DNA of 64,000 nucleotides, from the NCBI GenBank assembly GCA_024645085.1, contig JAHEGN010000001.1, positions 90,771-154,770 of the forward strand, written 5' to 3'. Below are positions 46,868 to 54,559 of this stretch, one piece after another (within the stretch, counting starts at the first letter, position 1; the number at the start of each line of letters is the position of its first letter). This DNA is from Rhodobiaceae bacterium (GTDB lineage Bacteria; Pseudomonadota; Alphaproteobacteria; RS24). The notes beneath the pieces were generated by a model. It made no database searches and had not been told where the DNA came from. It saw only the letters and a program-made list of their open reading frames with translations. The translations under genes and the position numbers were made by a program.

Positions 46868-47314
46868 ATGTCGCAGGATGATTTTTGGAGAACCACCGCC
46901 CTGCAAGATATGAGCGAAGCACAATGGGAGTCTTTGTGCGATGGATGCGGTAAATGTTGCTTGATTAAATTACAAGATGAAGACACGAATGATATTGTCT
47001 TTACCGATATTGTGTGTGATTTGCTCGACCAGAATAATTGCCAGTGTTCGGACTACCAAAACCGCACCGTGCGGGTGCCTGACTGCGTTAAGCTGACGCC
47101 TGAAAATTTGCAACAAGTTAATTTCATGCCGCCGAGTTGCGCCTATCGGCTTTTGCACGAGGGCCATGATTTGCCTGATTGGCACCCGCTTCGCAGCGGC
47201 GGGCGCACCGCCATGATCAATGCGCGGATGAGTGTGCAAGGGCGCGTCATTGCCGAAAGCCTGTATCACGACGACATAGAAGAGCGCGTCGTTGCGTGGC
47301 CTTTAGAGCTCTAA
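46868..47314 (+). CDS. YcgN family cysteine cluster protein
   Basis: 148 residues with a cysteine-rich N-terminal half: LCDGCGKCCLIKL near residue 23, then IVCDLLDQNNCQCSDY and VPDCVKL. This is the YcgN/UPF0260 family, whose clustered cysteines probably bind metal or an iron-sulfur cluster. The function is not established. The AGAGAG upstream gives a reasonable ribosome site. It is divergent from the ABC importer with a 95-base gap. Confidence 0.87.
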   Translation: MSQDDFWRTTALQDMSEAQWESLCDGCGKCCLIKLQDEDTNDIVFTDIVCDLLDQNNCQCSDYQNRTVRVPDCVKLTPENLQQVNFMPPSCAYRLLHEGHDLPDWHPLRSGGRTAMINARMSVQGRVIAESLYHDDIEERVVAWPLEL

Positions 47315-47418
47315 AGATCGCTAGTTTTATTGCTCCCTAACATATTAAAAAATAATAATTTTTTATTCTGAGTCCCCGTAGAAATTCGAATAAACCATTG
47401 AAAACAATAACAAATTTA

Positions 47419-47447
47419 TTGACGGGCGTGACGCTTTAATATATCTT
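47419..47447 (+). promoter_or_regulatory. predicted promoter ahead of a terminator
   Basis: TTGACG (47419-47424), a 17-base spacer and TATCTT (47442-47447) suggest a sigma70 promoter in an AT-rich gap. The expected start is about 47454, only ten bases before a strong hairpin terminator. The downstream gene starts at 47535. Confidence 0.4.
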
Positions 47448-47463
47448 TTAGGCATCGTTGAGA

Positions 47464-47499
47464 AACCTGTTAGCGCATTTTGTGCTGGCGGGTTTTTTT
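47464..47499 (+). terminator. strong terminator between YcgN gene and small-gene pair
   Basis: AACCTGTTAGCGCA pairs with TGTGCTGGCGGGTT through an extended stem with G-T pairs around a short TT-rich loop, followed by a run of seven T (47493-47499). It ends the YcgN-family transcript. Because a promoter candidate lies just upstream at 47419, it could also act as an attenuator for the gene at 47535. Confidence 0.75.
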
Positions 47500-47534
47500 A
47501 TTTGGTAATCATAATAACAAGCTAAAATTTCACA

Positions 47535-47849
47535 ATGACGCGCGAAAAAGAAGAAAAATTAAATCGGGTTCATTGTGGCTTATTGGACGAAATCGAAAGC
47601 GCACAACGCAATCTTCCCAGTGATGTCGAATGTGTCAGTGAGGCCTTCGAACGTCATGCGCGAATCATTTCGCTTTTGGTGCGTGCACTGGAAACAATGA
47701 TGCGCCTGGAAAAACAAAAACATCAGGAGCAATTCAAACAAAGTGACCCGCAAGCGCGTTTTGCCCTCCTCGCAGGCATTGAAAAACGCTTCGCCAAACT
47801 GGCATCTCAGCGAACAGAATTATCACCTGATAAAGGAGCTGAGCAATGA
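47535..47849 (+). CDS. small helical protein of unknown function
   Basis: 104 residues, charged and probably a helical bundle: EEKLNRVHCGLLDEIESAQR at the start and a leucine-rich AFERHARIISLLVRALETMM near residue 37. The tail is rich in Gln, Lys and Glu. No family is recognised; the pattern slightly resembles small terminase-like or regulator proteins of phage-derived clusters, but this is weak. No good ribosome site is visible at 47535. The stop overlaps the start of the next gene by four bases. Confidence 0.55.
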   Translation: MTREKEEKLNRVHCGLLDEIESAQRNLPSDVECVSEAFERHARIISLLVRALETMMRLEKQKHQEQFKQSDPQARFALLAGIEKRFAKLASQRTELSPDKGAEQ

Positions 47850-48154
47850 AGAGATTCAAGCACTCCACTGGCACTGGCCATTTTGGGCATAGTCTATTTT
47901 TCGGCGTCACCGGGCTGATTACCCAATCGATCAGCAGCCCGACGGTTTGGCAATTGGGCACCAGCGATGGCCTTAATCGTTTTGGCACAGATTTACCGCT
48001 GGCTTCTGGCGCGACGATTAACGGGCCAGCCAATCCGCCCTCGGTTTATTGGCAAGACACGCCGCTGGTGTTAACCCCTGAGGGTGGGGCTTTTGCTGCT
48101 GGCCAATTGGTGTTGGATATTTTTTTCTTTAGCCTGCCGATTCCCGCATTATAG
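47846..48154 (+). CDS. short protein with phage-tail-like C-terminal motif, unknown
   Basis: 102 residues. The start is basic and histidine-rich (FKHSTGTGHFGHS), followed by the block VWQLGTSDGLNRFGTDLPLA near residue 34 and YWQDTPLVLTPEGGAFAAGQ near residue 68. This block reminds me of short proteins associated with phage or gene-transfer-agent particles, but I cannot name the family. It overlaps the preceding small gene by four bases (ATGA) and has AAGGAG upstream, so it is well translated. Confidence 0.55.
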   Translation: MKRFKHSTGTGHFGHSLFFGVTGLITQSISSPTVWQLGTSDGLNRFGTDLPLASGATINGPANPPSVYWQDTPLVLTPEGGAFAAGQLVLDIFFFSLPIPAL

Positions 48155-48235
48155 GCGGCGCAATGCTTGCCATGTTGGGGCGACCTGCTATGTTTCTCGC
48201 ATTCGCTGCGGCGTTACATGATGAGGGAGGCTTTC

Positions 48236-48931
48236 ATGTCAAGATTAACCACTGCTTCAACCAGTGTCACTGAGGCGCTGCAATCACGATTTTCATGTCG
48301 CGCATTTCTCGACACGCCGGTGCCCGAGAGCGATGTTAAATATCTCATTGAAACCGCTACGCGGGCACCATCTGGCGGCAATTTGCAGCCTTGGCATATG
48401 TGGGCTGTGCAGGGTGAAGCGCTGAAAGAATTTGTCGCTGATATTAAAACCAAAATGGCCGATAAGCCCGGTGGTGAAGGCTCTGAATATCATATTTATC
48501 CGCCGGAGCTGAAACAACCCTATGACACGCGGCGCCGCGACATTGGCGAACGCATGTATGAAACACTCGGCATTGCGCGCGAAGATAGGCTTGGCCGACT
48601 GGGTCAAATGGCGCGAAATTTTGAATTTTTTGGCGCCCCCTGTGCGGTGTTTTTCGCGCTCGATAAAACCATGCAAGAAGGCCAATGGTCAGACATGGGT
48701 ATGATTATTCAATCAATCATGCTTTTGGCTCGCGAACGCGGTTTGCATTCGTGCCCGCAAGAGGCTTGGGCCCTATGGAGCCCGAGCATTAAAAGCTTCC
48801 TCAATATTCCCGATCATATGACTTTTTTCTGCGCCATGGCGCTTGGTTATGCTGATCCCGATGCGGCGATTAACCAATTGGAATCGCCGCGCGCGCCGCT
48901 TGATGAAGTCGCCAGTTTTGTTGGTTTTTAA
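48236..48931 (+). CDS. nitroreductase family flavoenzyme
   Basis: 231 residues of the FMN-dependent nitroreductase fold. SRFSCRAFLDTPVP near residue 16 binds the FMN phosphate, and TRAPSGGNLQPWHMW near residue 44 is the classic second motif. CPQEAWALWSPSIKSFLNIP lies near the end. It reduces nitro or quinone compounds with NAD(P)H. ATG 48236 has GGGAGG eight bases upstream. The ccmI gene starts three bases after its stop. Confidence 0.92.
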   Translation: MSRLTTASTSVTEALQSRFSCRAFLDTPVPESDVKYLIETATRAPSGGNLQPWHMWAVQGEALKEFVADIKTKMADKPGGEGSEYHIYPPELKQPYDTRRRDIGERMYETLGIAREDRLGRLGQMARNFEFFGAPCAVFFALDKTMQEGQWSDMGMIIQSIMLLARERGLHSCPQEAWALWSPSIKSFLNIPDHMTFFCAMALGYADPDAAINQLESPRAPLDEVASFVGF

Positions 48932-48934
48932 TTA

Positions 48935-49582
48935 ATGTCCACGCAGTTACTTACTGTCAGCATGGCGGCTTTGATTGGTTTTTTTGGCCTCTGGTGGTTG
49001 AGTGCGCCGTTACGCCAGCAGCCGCAAGCACATCAGCGGCGGGTGATCTTGCTGCTGGCCTTGGTCACTTTGGCCAGCGGCGGCGTATATTTGATTTTGG
49101 GTTCGCCCGAAGAAGCCGACCAACCGCTGGCGCCACGGCTTGAGGGTGCATTAACCGACTTGCCGCCAGCCGCTATTTTGGTGCGCTTGGAACAACAATT
49201 GCGGGTCACACCCGATGACGCCCAAGGCTGGCGCTTGATGGCGCGCTTGCGCGGACAGGTGAAACAATATCCGCAAGCGGCTGATGCATGGCGTCGGGTG
49301 TTGACACTCACCGAGGGCGACGCTGAGGCTTATGCTGGGCTGGCGCAAGCCTTGATTGAGGTTGATGCGGGAGTGGTCAGTGATCCGGCGGTTGCGCTGC
49401 TCGACAAGGCCTTGGAACTTGACCCGAGCAATATGAGCGCGCGTTTCTGGCGCGGCATGGCGGGGCAGCAGCAGAATCAACCGCAAAAAGCAGCCAGCCT
49501 TTGGCAGGCCATGCGCGACGACTTGCCGGATAATATCCCCCTTGCGCGGATACTCGACGAACGTCTTCAGTCGTTGAAATAA
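48935..49582 (+). CDS. ccmI: cytochrome c biogenesis protein CcmI
   Basis: 215 residues with two N-terminal membrane helices (about 5-23 and 36-54) and a TPR domain: DDAQGWRLMARLRGQVKQYP near residue 88 and similar repeats to the end. This matches CcmI (CycH), which holds apocytochrome c for heme attachment. It is shorter than many CcmI proteins because the repeat domain is reduced. It heads the ccmI-ccmE-ccmF-ccmH cluster, with a 79-base gap before ccmE. Confidence 0.88.
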   Translation: MSTQLLTVSMAALIGFFGLWWLSAPLRQQPQAHQRRVILLLALVTLASGGVYLILGSPEEADQPLAPRLEGALTDLPPAAILVRLEQQLRVTPDDAQGWRLMARLRGQVKQYPQAADAWRRVLTLTEGDAEAYAGLAQALIEVDAGVVSDPAVALLDKALELDPSNMSARFWRGMAGQQQNQPQKAASLWQAMRDDLPDNIPLARILDERLQSLK

Positions 49583-49661
49583 GGGTTTTTGCCCTGCGGC
49601 ATCAGGGCATGGCCAGATATTGTAACTTCGCGCTATAGTTAGCTGTAATTTTGGAGTTCCG

Positions 49662-50114
49662 ATGACCCCTAAACAAACCAGAATGGCGGCGATTTTTGCA
49701 GGCCTTGGCTTTTTATTGATTGCCGCCACTGTCGCCTTGACGGCCCTGGAAGACAATATTGTGTTCTTCCGGTCGCCAAGCGAATTGGCAGCAAAGCCGG
49801 TTGCGCCGGGTACGGTTTTGCGCATTGGCGGTCTGGTCAGCGAGGGCAGCGTCACGCGCGATGGTTTGCGCGCCGCTTTCGAGGTTACTGATTTGTCTGA
49901 AACGATTGCCGTGACCTATGAAGGCATGTTGCCTGATCTGTTTCGTGAAGGCCAAGGTGTGGTCACTGAGGGCCGGTTTGATGGCAATGGCATGTTTATT
50001 GCCGACACGGTATTGGCCAAACATGACGAAACCTACATGCCGCCAGAAGTCGCTGATGCGTTAAAGGCATCTGGCAAATGGGTGCCCGCCACTGAAACAG
50101 GGGGCGTCCAGTGA
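49662..50114 (+). CDS. ccmE: heme chaperone CcmE
   Basis: 150 residues: one N-terminal membrane helix (about 8-28), then the OB-fold domain. His121 and Tyr125 in KHDETYMPPE form the heme-binding site, with His121 making the covalent link. VTYEGMLPDLFREGQGVVTEG precedes it. CcmE receives heme from CcmABCD and passes it to the CcmFH ligase in the periplasm. Its stop overlaps the ccmF start by four bases. Confidence 0.95.
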   Translation: MTPKQTRMAAIFAGLGFLLIAATVALTALEDNIVFFRSPSELAAKPVAPGTVLRIGGLVSEGSVTRDGLRAAFEVTDLSETIAVTYEGMLPDLFREGQGVVTEGRFDGNGMFIADTVLAKHDETYMPPEVADALKASGKWVPATETGGVQ

Positions 50115-52048
50115 TTGCAGAGATTGGTCATTTTGTTTTGGTCATGGCGTTTGGCGTGGCGTTGGTGCAAGCCTTTATACCGCTATGGGCATTATATCGC
50201 GGGCAATCATATGGTCGCGACTTGGCCAAGCGGGCGGCGCAACTACAAGTTATTCTGCTGGCCATTTCATTTGCTGCACTAACCTATGGGTTTTTGCGCT
50301 CTGACTTTTCGCTCCTGATTGTTTATGCCAATAGCCATGAAGCCAAGCCGTGGATTTATAAATTCGCTGGCGTGTGGGGCAATCACGAGGGCTCTATGTT
50401 ATTGTGGACGCTCATTCTTGCCGCCTATGGCGCGTTTTTCGCGCAGCGCGCCGTGGCTTTACCAGACCGTTTTGCGACCATGGTATTGGTGGTGCAGGGC
50501 TGGCTTGGCTCAGCCTTTTTGGCGTTTTTGCTTTTTACCTCCAACCCCTTCGCCCGCCTTTTGCCCGCCCCCTTTGCCGGACGCGGCCTGACGCCAATTT
50601 TGCAAGATCCAGCGCTGGCGGCGCACCCGCCATTGCTTTACGCTGGTTATGTTGGTTTTTCGATGAGCTTTGCTTTTGCCATTGCCGTGTTGACCACTGA
50701 TCAGCCAAGCCGTGATTGGGCCAAATGGATGCGGCCATGGATTTTGGCAGCGTGGATTTTTCTAACCCTCGGCATCGCGCTTGGCTCCTTTTGGGCCTAT
50801 TACGAGCTTGGTTGGGGCGGCTTTTGGTTCTGGGATCCGGTAGAAAATGCCTCGCTGATGCCCTGGCTTTCGGGCACGGCTTTGTTGCATTCGGCCTTGG
50901 TGGCTGAGCGCCGCGACACGCTGAAACGTTGGACTTTATTATTAGCCATTTTGACCTTCTCATTGTCATTGGCCGGTACATTTCTCGTCCGCTCCGGCGT
51001 GCTGACCTCCGTGCATGCTTTTGCCAATGACCCCGAGCGCGGGATTTTCATATTAGCGATTTTGGCGCTGTTCACCGGTGGCGCTTTGGCACTTTACGGG
51101 CGCTATCTGCCGCGCCTGTCGGAAGATAGAAGTTTCGCACCGGTAAGCCGCGAAGGACTTTTATTGGCCAATAATATTTTCCTCGCTGCCGCCACCATGA
51201 CCGTATTCATCGGCACAATTTATCCGCTGGTTCTCGACGCCCTTGATTTGGGAAAAATTTCCGTTGGGGCGCCATATTTCAACACTGTCTTCGGCCCTCT
51301 GACCCTGCCATTTATCATTCTATTGCCGCTCGGCCCGTTGCTGACATGGCAGGCTGGACGCCTAATCGCGCCGCTCAATGCTTTATTGATTGCTGCTTTG
51401 GCGTCATTGCTGCTGGTTTTGGGGCTTTGGATTACGCAAGCCGGTGTGCCGTTGATTGCGCTTTTATTAATCGGTGGCGCGGTTTGGTTGAGCCTCGGGG
51501 CTTTGGCTGATCTGGCGCAGCGTTTGCGGCCCTATGGCTGGCAGCTTGTGCGCCAACCCTGGCGGTTACCGGCGACGGCATTTTCGGCGCCGCTGGCCCA
51601 TGCTGGTTTGGCAATTATGATTATTGGCGTGATTGCGGCGTCGATGTGGCAATCAGAAACCGTGGTCGCGGCCAAGGCTGGCGAAACCATGGAAGTGGCG
51701 GGGCGGCAATTGCGCTTTGACGGCGTGCGCGAGGTTGAGGGGCCAAATTATCAGGCCGAGCAGGGACAAATTAGCTATTTATCTCGCCCGCATCAGGGCA
51801 AGGTTTTATTGCCCGAGCGGCGCTTCTACCAAGCCGAACGCGGACAGACGACGGAAGCGGCCATCACCTCGGACATTAGCGGTCATTTATATGCGGTGAT
51901 TGGTGAGGCGGTGGCTGAGAAGCGGGTTTTGCGCCTGTGGTTCCACCCGCTGGTGGCGCTGATTTGGATTGGTGCTTTACTAATGGCGCTTGGTGGTGGT
52001 TTTGCCCTGCGCGCCCGCATGTCTAAGACTGGTCAAGGCGCCGCATGA
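50111..52048 (+). CDS. ccmF: heme lyase subunit CcmF
   Basis: 645 residues, with about 14 predicted membrane helices. The tryptophan-rich heme-handling motif GWGGFWFWDPVENASLMPWL is near residue 236; GNHEGSMLLW lies near residue 90 and FLVRSGVLTSVHAFANDP near residue 292. It transfers heme to apocytochrome c together with CcmH and CcmI. The start overlaps ccmE and the stop overlaps ccmH (four bases each). Confidence 0.96.
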   Translation: MIAEIGHFVLVMAFGVALVQAFIPLWALYRGQSYGRDLAKRAAQLQVILLAISFAALTYGFLRSDFSLLIVYANSHEAKPWIYKFAGVWGNHEGSMLLWTLILAAYGAFFAQRAVALPDRFATMVLVVQGWLGSAFLAFLLFTSNPFARLLPAPFAGRGLTPILQDPALAAHPPLLYAGYVGFSMSFAFAIAVLTTDQPSRDWAKWMRPWILAAWIFLTLGIALGSFWAYYELGWGGFWFWDPVENASLMPWLSGTALLHSALVAERRDTLKRWTLLLAILTFSLSLAGTFLVRSGVLTSVHAFANDPERGIFILAILALFTGGALALYGRYLPRLSEDRSFAPVSREGLLLANNIFLAAATMTVFIGTIYPLVLDALDLGKISVGAPYFNTVFGPLTLPFIILLPLGPLLTWQAGRLIAPLNALLIAALASLLLVLGLWITQAGVPLIALLLIGGAVWLSLGALADLAQRLRPYGWQLVRQPWRLPATAFSAPLAHAGLAIMIIGVIAASMWQSETVVAAKAGETMEVAGRQLRFDGVREVEGPNYQAEQGQISYLSRPHQGKVLLPERRFYQAERGQTTEAAITSDISGHLYAVIGEAVAEKRVLRLWFHPLVALIWIGALLMALGGGFALRARMSKTGQGAA

Positions 52049-52470
52049 TTGGGCTGAAAAGAATTTTTGTGACGTTGGCTATGGCGTTGGGCCTGACTTT
52101 TGGCCTGACTTTTGCCGCCCATGCGATTGCCCCGGGCGAAGCCTTGAACGACCCGCAATTGGAAACCCGGGCGCGCGCGCTGTCGGCTGAATTGCGCTGT
52201 CTGGTGTGTCAGAACCAGTCGATTGACGATAGTGATGCGGATTTGGCCCGCGATTTACGCCAATTGGTGCGCGGCCGCCTGCAGGCCGGTGAAACTGATG
52301 ATGAGATCCGCACGGCCGTTGTCGCTCGCTATGGCGAGTTTGTCTTATTTCGTCCCCAATTTGGTGGGCATACTTTTTTGCTATGGATGACACCGCTGAT
52401 TATTCTGCTATTGGGCGGATTTTGGGCCCATCGACTTTTGCGCAATCCCCCTTCTAAGCCGGTCGAATAA
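52045..52470 (+). CDS. ccmH: cytochrome c maturation protein CcmH
   Basis: 141 residues: signal peptide (about 1-26), a periplasmic domain with the redox pair Cys52/Cys55 in LRCLVCQNQSI, and a C-terminal membrane helix (about 109-127). It keeps the apocytochrome heme-binding cysteines reduced. This is the short CcmH/CycL form, separate from CcmI. It is directly attached to ccmF. The gap to the response regulator is 25 bases. Confidence 0.95.
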   Translation: MIGLKRIFVTLAMALGLTFGLTFAAHAIAPGEALNDPQLETRARALSAELRCLVCQNQSIDDSDADLARDLRQLVRGRLQAGETDDEIRTAVVARYGEFVLFRPQFGGHTFLLWMTPLIILLLGGFWAHRLLRNPPSKPVE

Positions 52471-52495
52471 CAGTTAGAGTGAAGCCAAAGGACAA

Positions 52496-53188
52496 ATGAT
52501 GCGGCTTTTACTTGTTGAAGATGACCCAATGGCAGCTGATTTGCTGATTGACCGTCTGCGTTGCGATGGCGACATTGTCGCTTATGCGGAAAACGGCGAA
52601 GCGGGTTTGGCACAGGCGACGCAAGACGCGTTTGACGTGCTGATTGTCGACCGGTTAATGCCGAAATTAGATGGTCTGACAATGGTGCGCCAATTGCGTG
52701 AACAAGGCGCCGACACGCCGGTTTTATTTCTAACAGCGCTTGATAGTGTTGATGATCGGGTGGCCGGTTTTGCGGCCGGTGGCGATGATTATTTGGTTAA
52801 GCCTTTTGCCTATGAGGAATTGCGGGCGCGGCTTGAGGCCTTGATGCGGCGCAAACAACTGGCGCAAGATACCATGCTGACGCTGGCTGATTTAACCATG
52901 GATGTGATTGCCCGTCGGGTCACGCGCGGGGCGCAAGAAATCACCCTGCAAGCGCGCGAGTTTTCCTTATTGGAATATTTATTGCGCCATAAAGGGCAAG
53001 TGGTCACGCGCTCAATGTTGCTCGAAAATGTTTGGCACTATAATTTTGACACTCAGACAAATGTCATTGATGTGCATATTTCGCGGCTGCGCAATAAGCT
53101 CGATAAAGAGTTTTCTGCGCCGCTTTTGCACACATTGCGTGGTCGTGGATTTGTGCTGCAAAGCGCCGATAAATTGGGCGATTTATAA
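52496..53188 (+). CDS. OmpR-family response regulator
   Basis: 230 residues: a receiver domain (1-115) with acidic pocket EDD (8-10), phosphoacceptor Asp52 (LIVDRLMPKLDG) and Lys102 in YLVKPF; then a winged-helix domain (about 130-225) with LQAREFSLLEYLLRHKGQVV and TNVIDVHISRLRNKLD. Tandem ATGs stand at 52496 and 52499. The next gene begins at the last base of its stop. The position between ccmH and glnE fits the rhizobial FeuP regulator. Confidence 0.93.
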   Translation: MMRLLLVEDDPMAADLLIDRLRCDGDIVAYAENGEAGLAQATQDAFDVLIVDRLMPKLDGLTMVRQLREQGADTPVLFLTALDSVDDRVAGFAAGGDDYLVKPFAYEELRARLEALMRRKQLAQDTMLTLADLTMDVIARRVTRGAQEITLQAREFSLLEYLLRHKGQVVTRSMLLENVWHYNFDTQTNVIDVHISRLRNKLDKEFSAPLLHTLRGRGFVLQSADKLGDL

Positions 53189-54555
53189 TGCGTCGGCTTT
53201 TGCGGGTCTCAAGCTTTCGTGCCGTGCTGGTATATCTTGGCCTGTTTCTCGCCTCAACCGGCATTGTCTTATTGTTTCTGCATGGCCAAATTAATCGGGC
53301 TTTGACCAGCAATAATGACAAAGCCGTGTGGCGCGATGCGGCGATGATGAACCAGAGCTATGCGCTCGGCGGCCTATCGGAAGTTGAAAAATTAGTCGCC
53401 CAGCAAAGCCAGTTGAGCGGTGTCGGCGTCTATCTTTTAGCCGATGGGCTGGGCCGCTATATCGCCGGTAATGTGCCAGCTTTTCCGGCCCCAGCTGACA
53501 CGCAAATGCAAGAAGAGGGTTGGCTGCATTTGCGCCTGCAAGCCCCCTTTGCCGAGGCACGGGCGCGTTTGGTGCGGTTTGACGATAATCTTGTTTTGCT
53601 GATTGGCCGCGATTTATCAGCCCAGCAGGCGACAATGGCTGATTTGGCGCGTAGTTTCTTCATCGCGCTATTATTATTGGCGGTTTTTGGGGTCATCGGT
53701 GGCGGCCTGATGGGGCGGCAAGCCTTGGCCCGGGTTGAAAACATAAACCAGAGCCTTCGCGCCATTATCAGCGGTGATTTTTCCGCCCGTATTGCGCCAT
53801 CATCAAGCCAAGATGAGCTGGCCGATTTGGAAGCGCAAATCAATCAAATGCTGGCCCGTATTGAAAGTTTAATGCTGGCCATGCGTGAAGTGACCGATAA
53901 TCTGGCGCATGATTTACGCAGCCCGCTGACGCGTTTGCGCGCGCGGTTGGAAAAATTATCGCTGAGCGCTCAGAAAACCGGACAGGCTGACGATATTGAA
54001 CAGGGGCTGGCGGATATTGATCAATTGCTCAGCCTGTTTACGGCCGTCTTAAATCTGTCGCGCATGGAAGCTGGCACTGGCGACATGCAGCAACAAAAAA
54101 TCGCCGTCAAACCACTGGCCGATGAGGTGATGGAGCTTTATCAGGCGGTGTTTGAAGAGGCCGGTTGGACGCTCGATTATGTGGTCGATAAAGCGGCGAC
54201 GACGGCGCATATTATCGGCGACCGGCATTTATTGGCGCAGGCGCTGATTAATTTATTGGAAAATGCGCTGGTTCATGGCGTCGGCTCACCACCGCATTTG
54301 ACCCTTAGCCTCACCCGTCGTGATCAGCAGATTATCATTGCTGTCACCGATACGGGTAGCGGCGTCGATGACCATCAATTGGCTCATATTCGCCAGCGTT
54401 TTGTGCGCCTTGATGAGAGCCGTTCGCGGCCCGGCAATGGCTTGGGCCTATCATTGGTTGATGCGATTTGTCGCCGCCATGGTGGCCAGTTGCATCTGTC
54501 CAATCATCGGCCTTCGGGGCTGCGTTGTGAGATCTGTTTAATGGTTCGGGAATAG
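53188..54555 (+). CDS. sensor histidine kinase
   Basis: 455 residues: two membrane helices (about 10-31 and 152-172) flanking a periplasmic domain, then HAMP (about 173-225), a phosphoacceptor box DNLAHDLRSPLTRLR near residue 239 (His about 243), and an ATPase domain with NLLENALVHG near residue 353 and GNGLGLSLV near residue 416. It should phosphorylate the upstream regulator. The ATG overlaps the regulator's stop. It corresponds in position to FeuQ. Confidence 0.93.
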   Translation: MRRLLRVSSFRAVLVYLGLFLASTGIVLLFLHGQINRALTSNNDKAVWRDAAMMNQSYALGGLSEVEKLVAQQSQLSGVGVYLLADGLGRYIAGNVPAFPAPADTQMQEEGWLHLRLQAPFAEARARLVRFDDNLVLLIGRDLSAQQATMADLARSFFIALLLLAVFGVIGGGLMGRQALARVENINQSLRAIISGDFSARIAPSSSQDELADLEAQINQMLARIESLMLAMREVTDNLAHDLRSPLTRLRARLEKLSLSAQKTGQADDIEQGLADIDQLLSLFTAVLNLSRMEAGTGDMQQQKIAVKPLADEVMELYQAVFEEAGWTLDYVVDKAATTAHIIGDRHLLAQALINLLENALVHGVGSPPHLTLSLTRRDQQIIIAVTDTGSGVDDHQLAHIRQRFVRLDESRSRPGNGLGLSLVDAICRRHGGQLHLSNHRPSGLRCEICLMVRE

Positions 54556-54559
54556 GCCA

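Noticed and set aside
49583..49661. Hairpin GCCCTG/CAGGGC between ccmI and ccmE as a terminator
   Set aside because: There is no T-run after the stem, and ccm genes are normally co-transcribed.
52045..52048. Absence of ccmG between ccmF and ccmH as a loss
   Set aside because: In Alphaproteobacteria ccmG usually lies with ccmABCD at another locus, so the order is normal.
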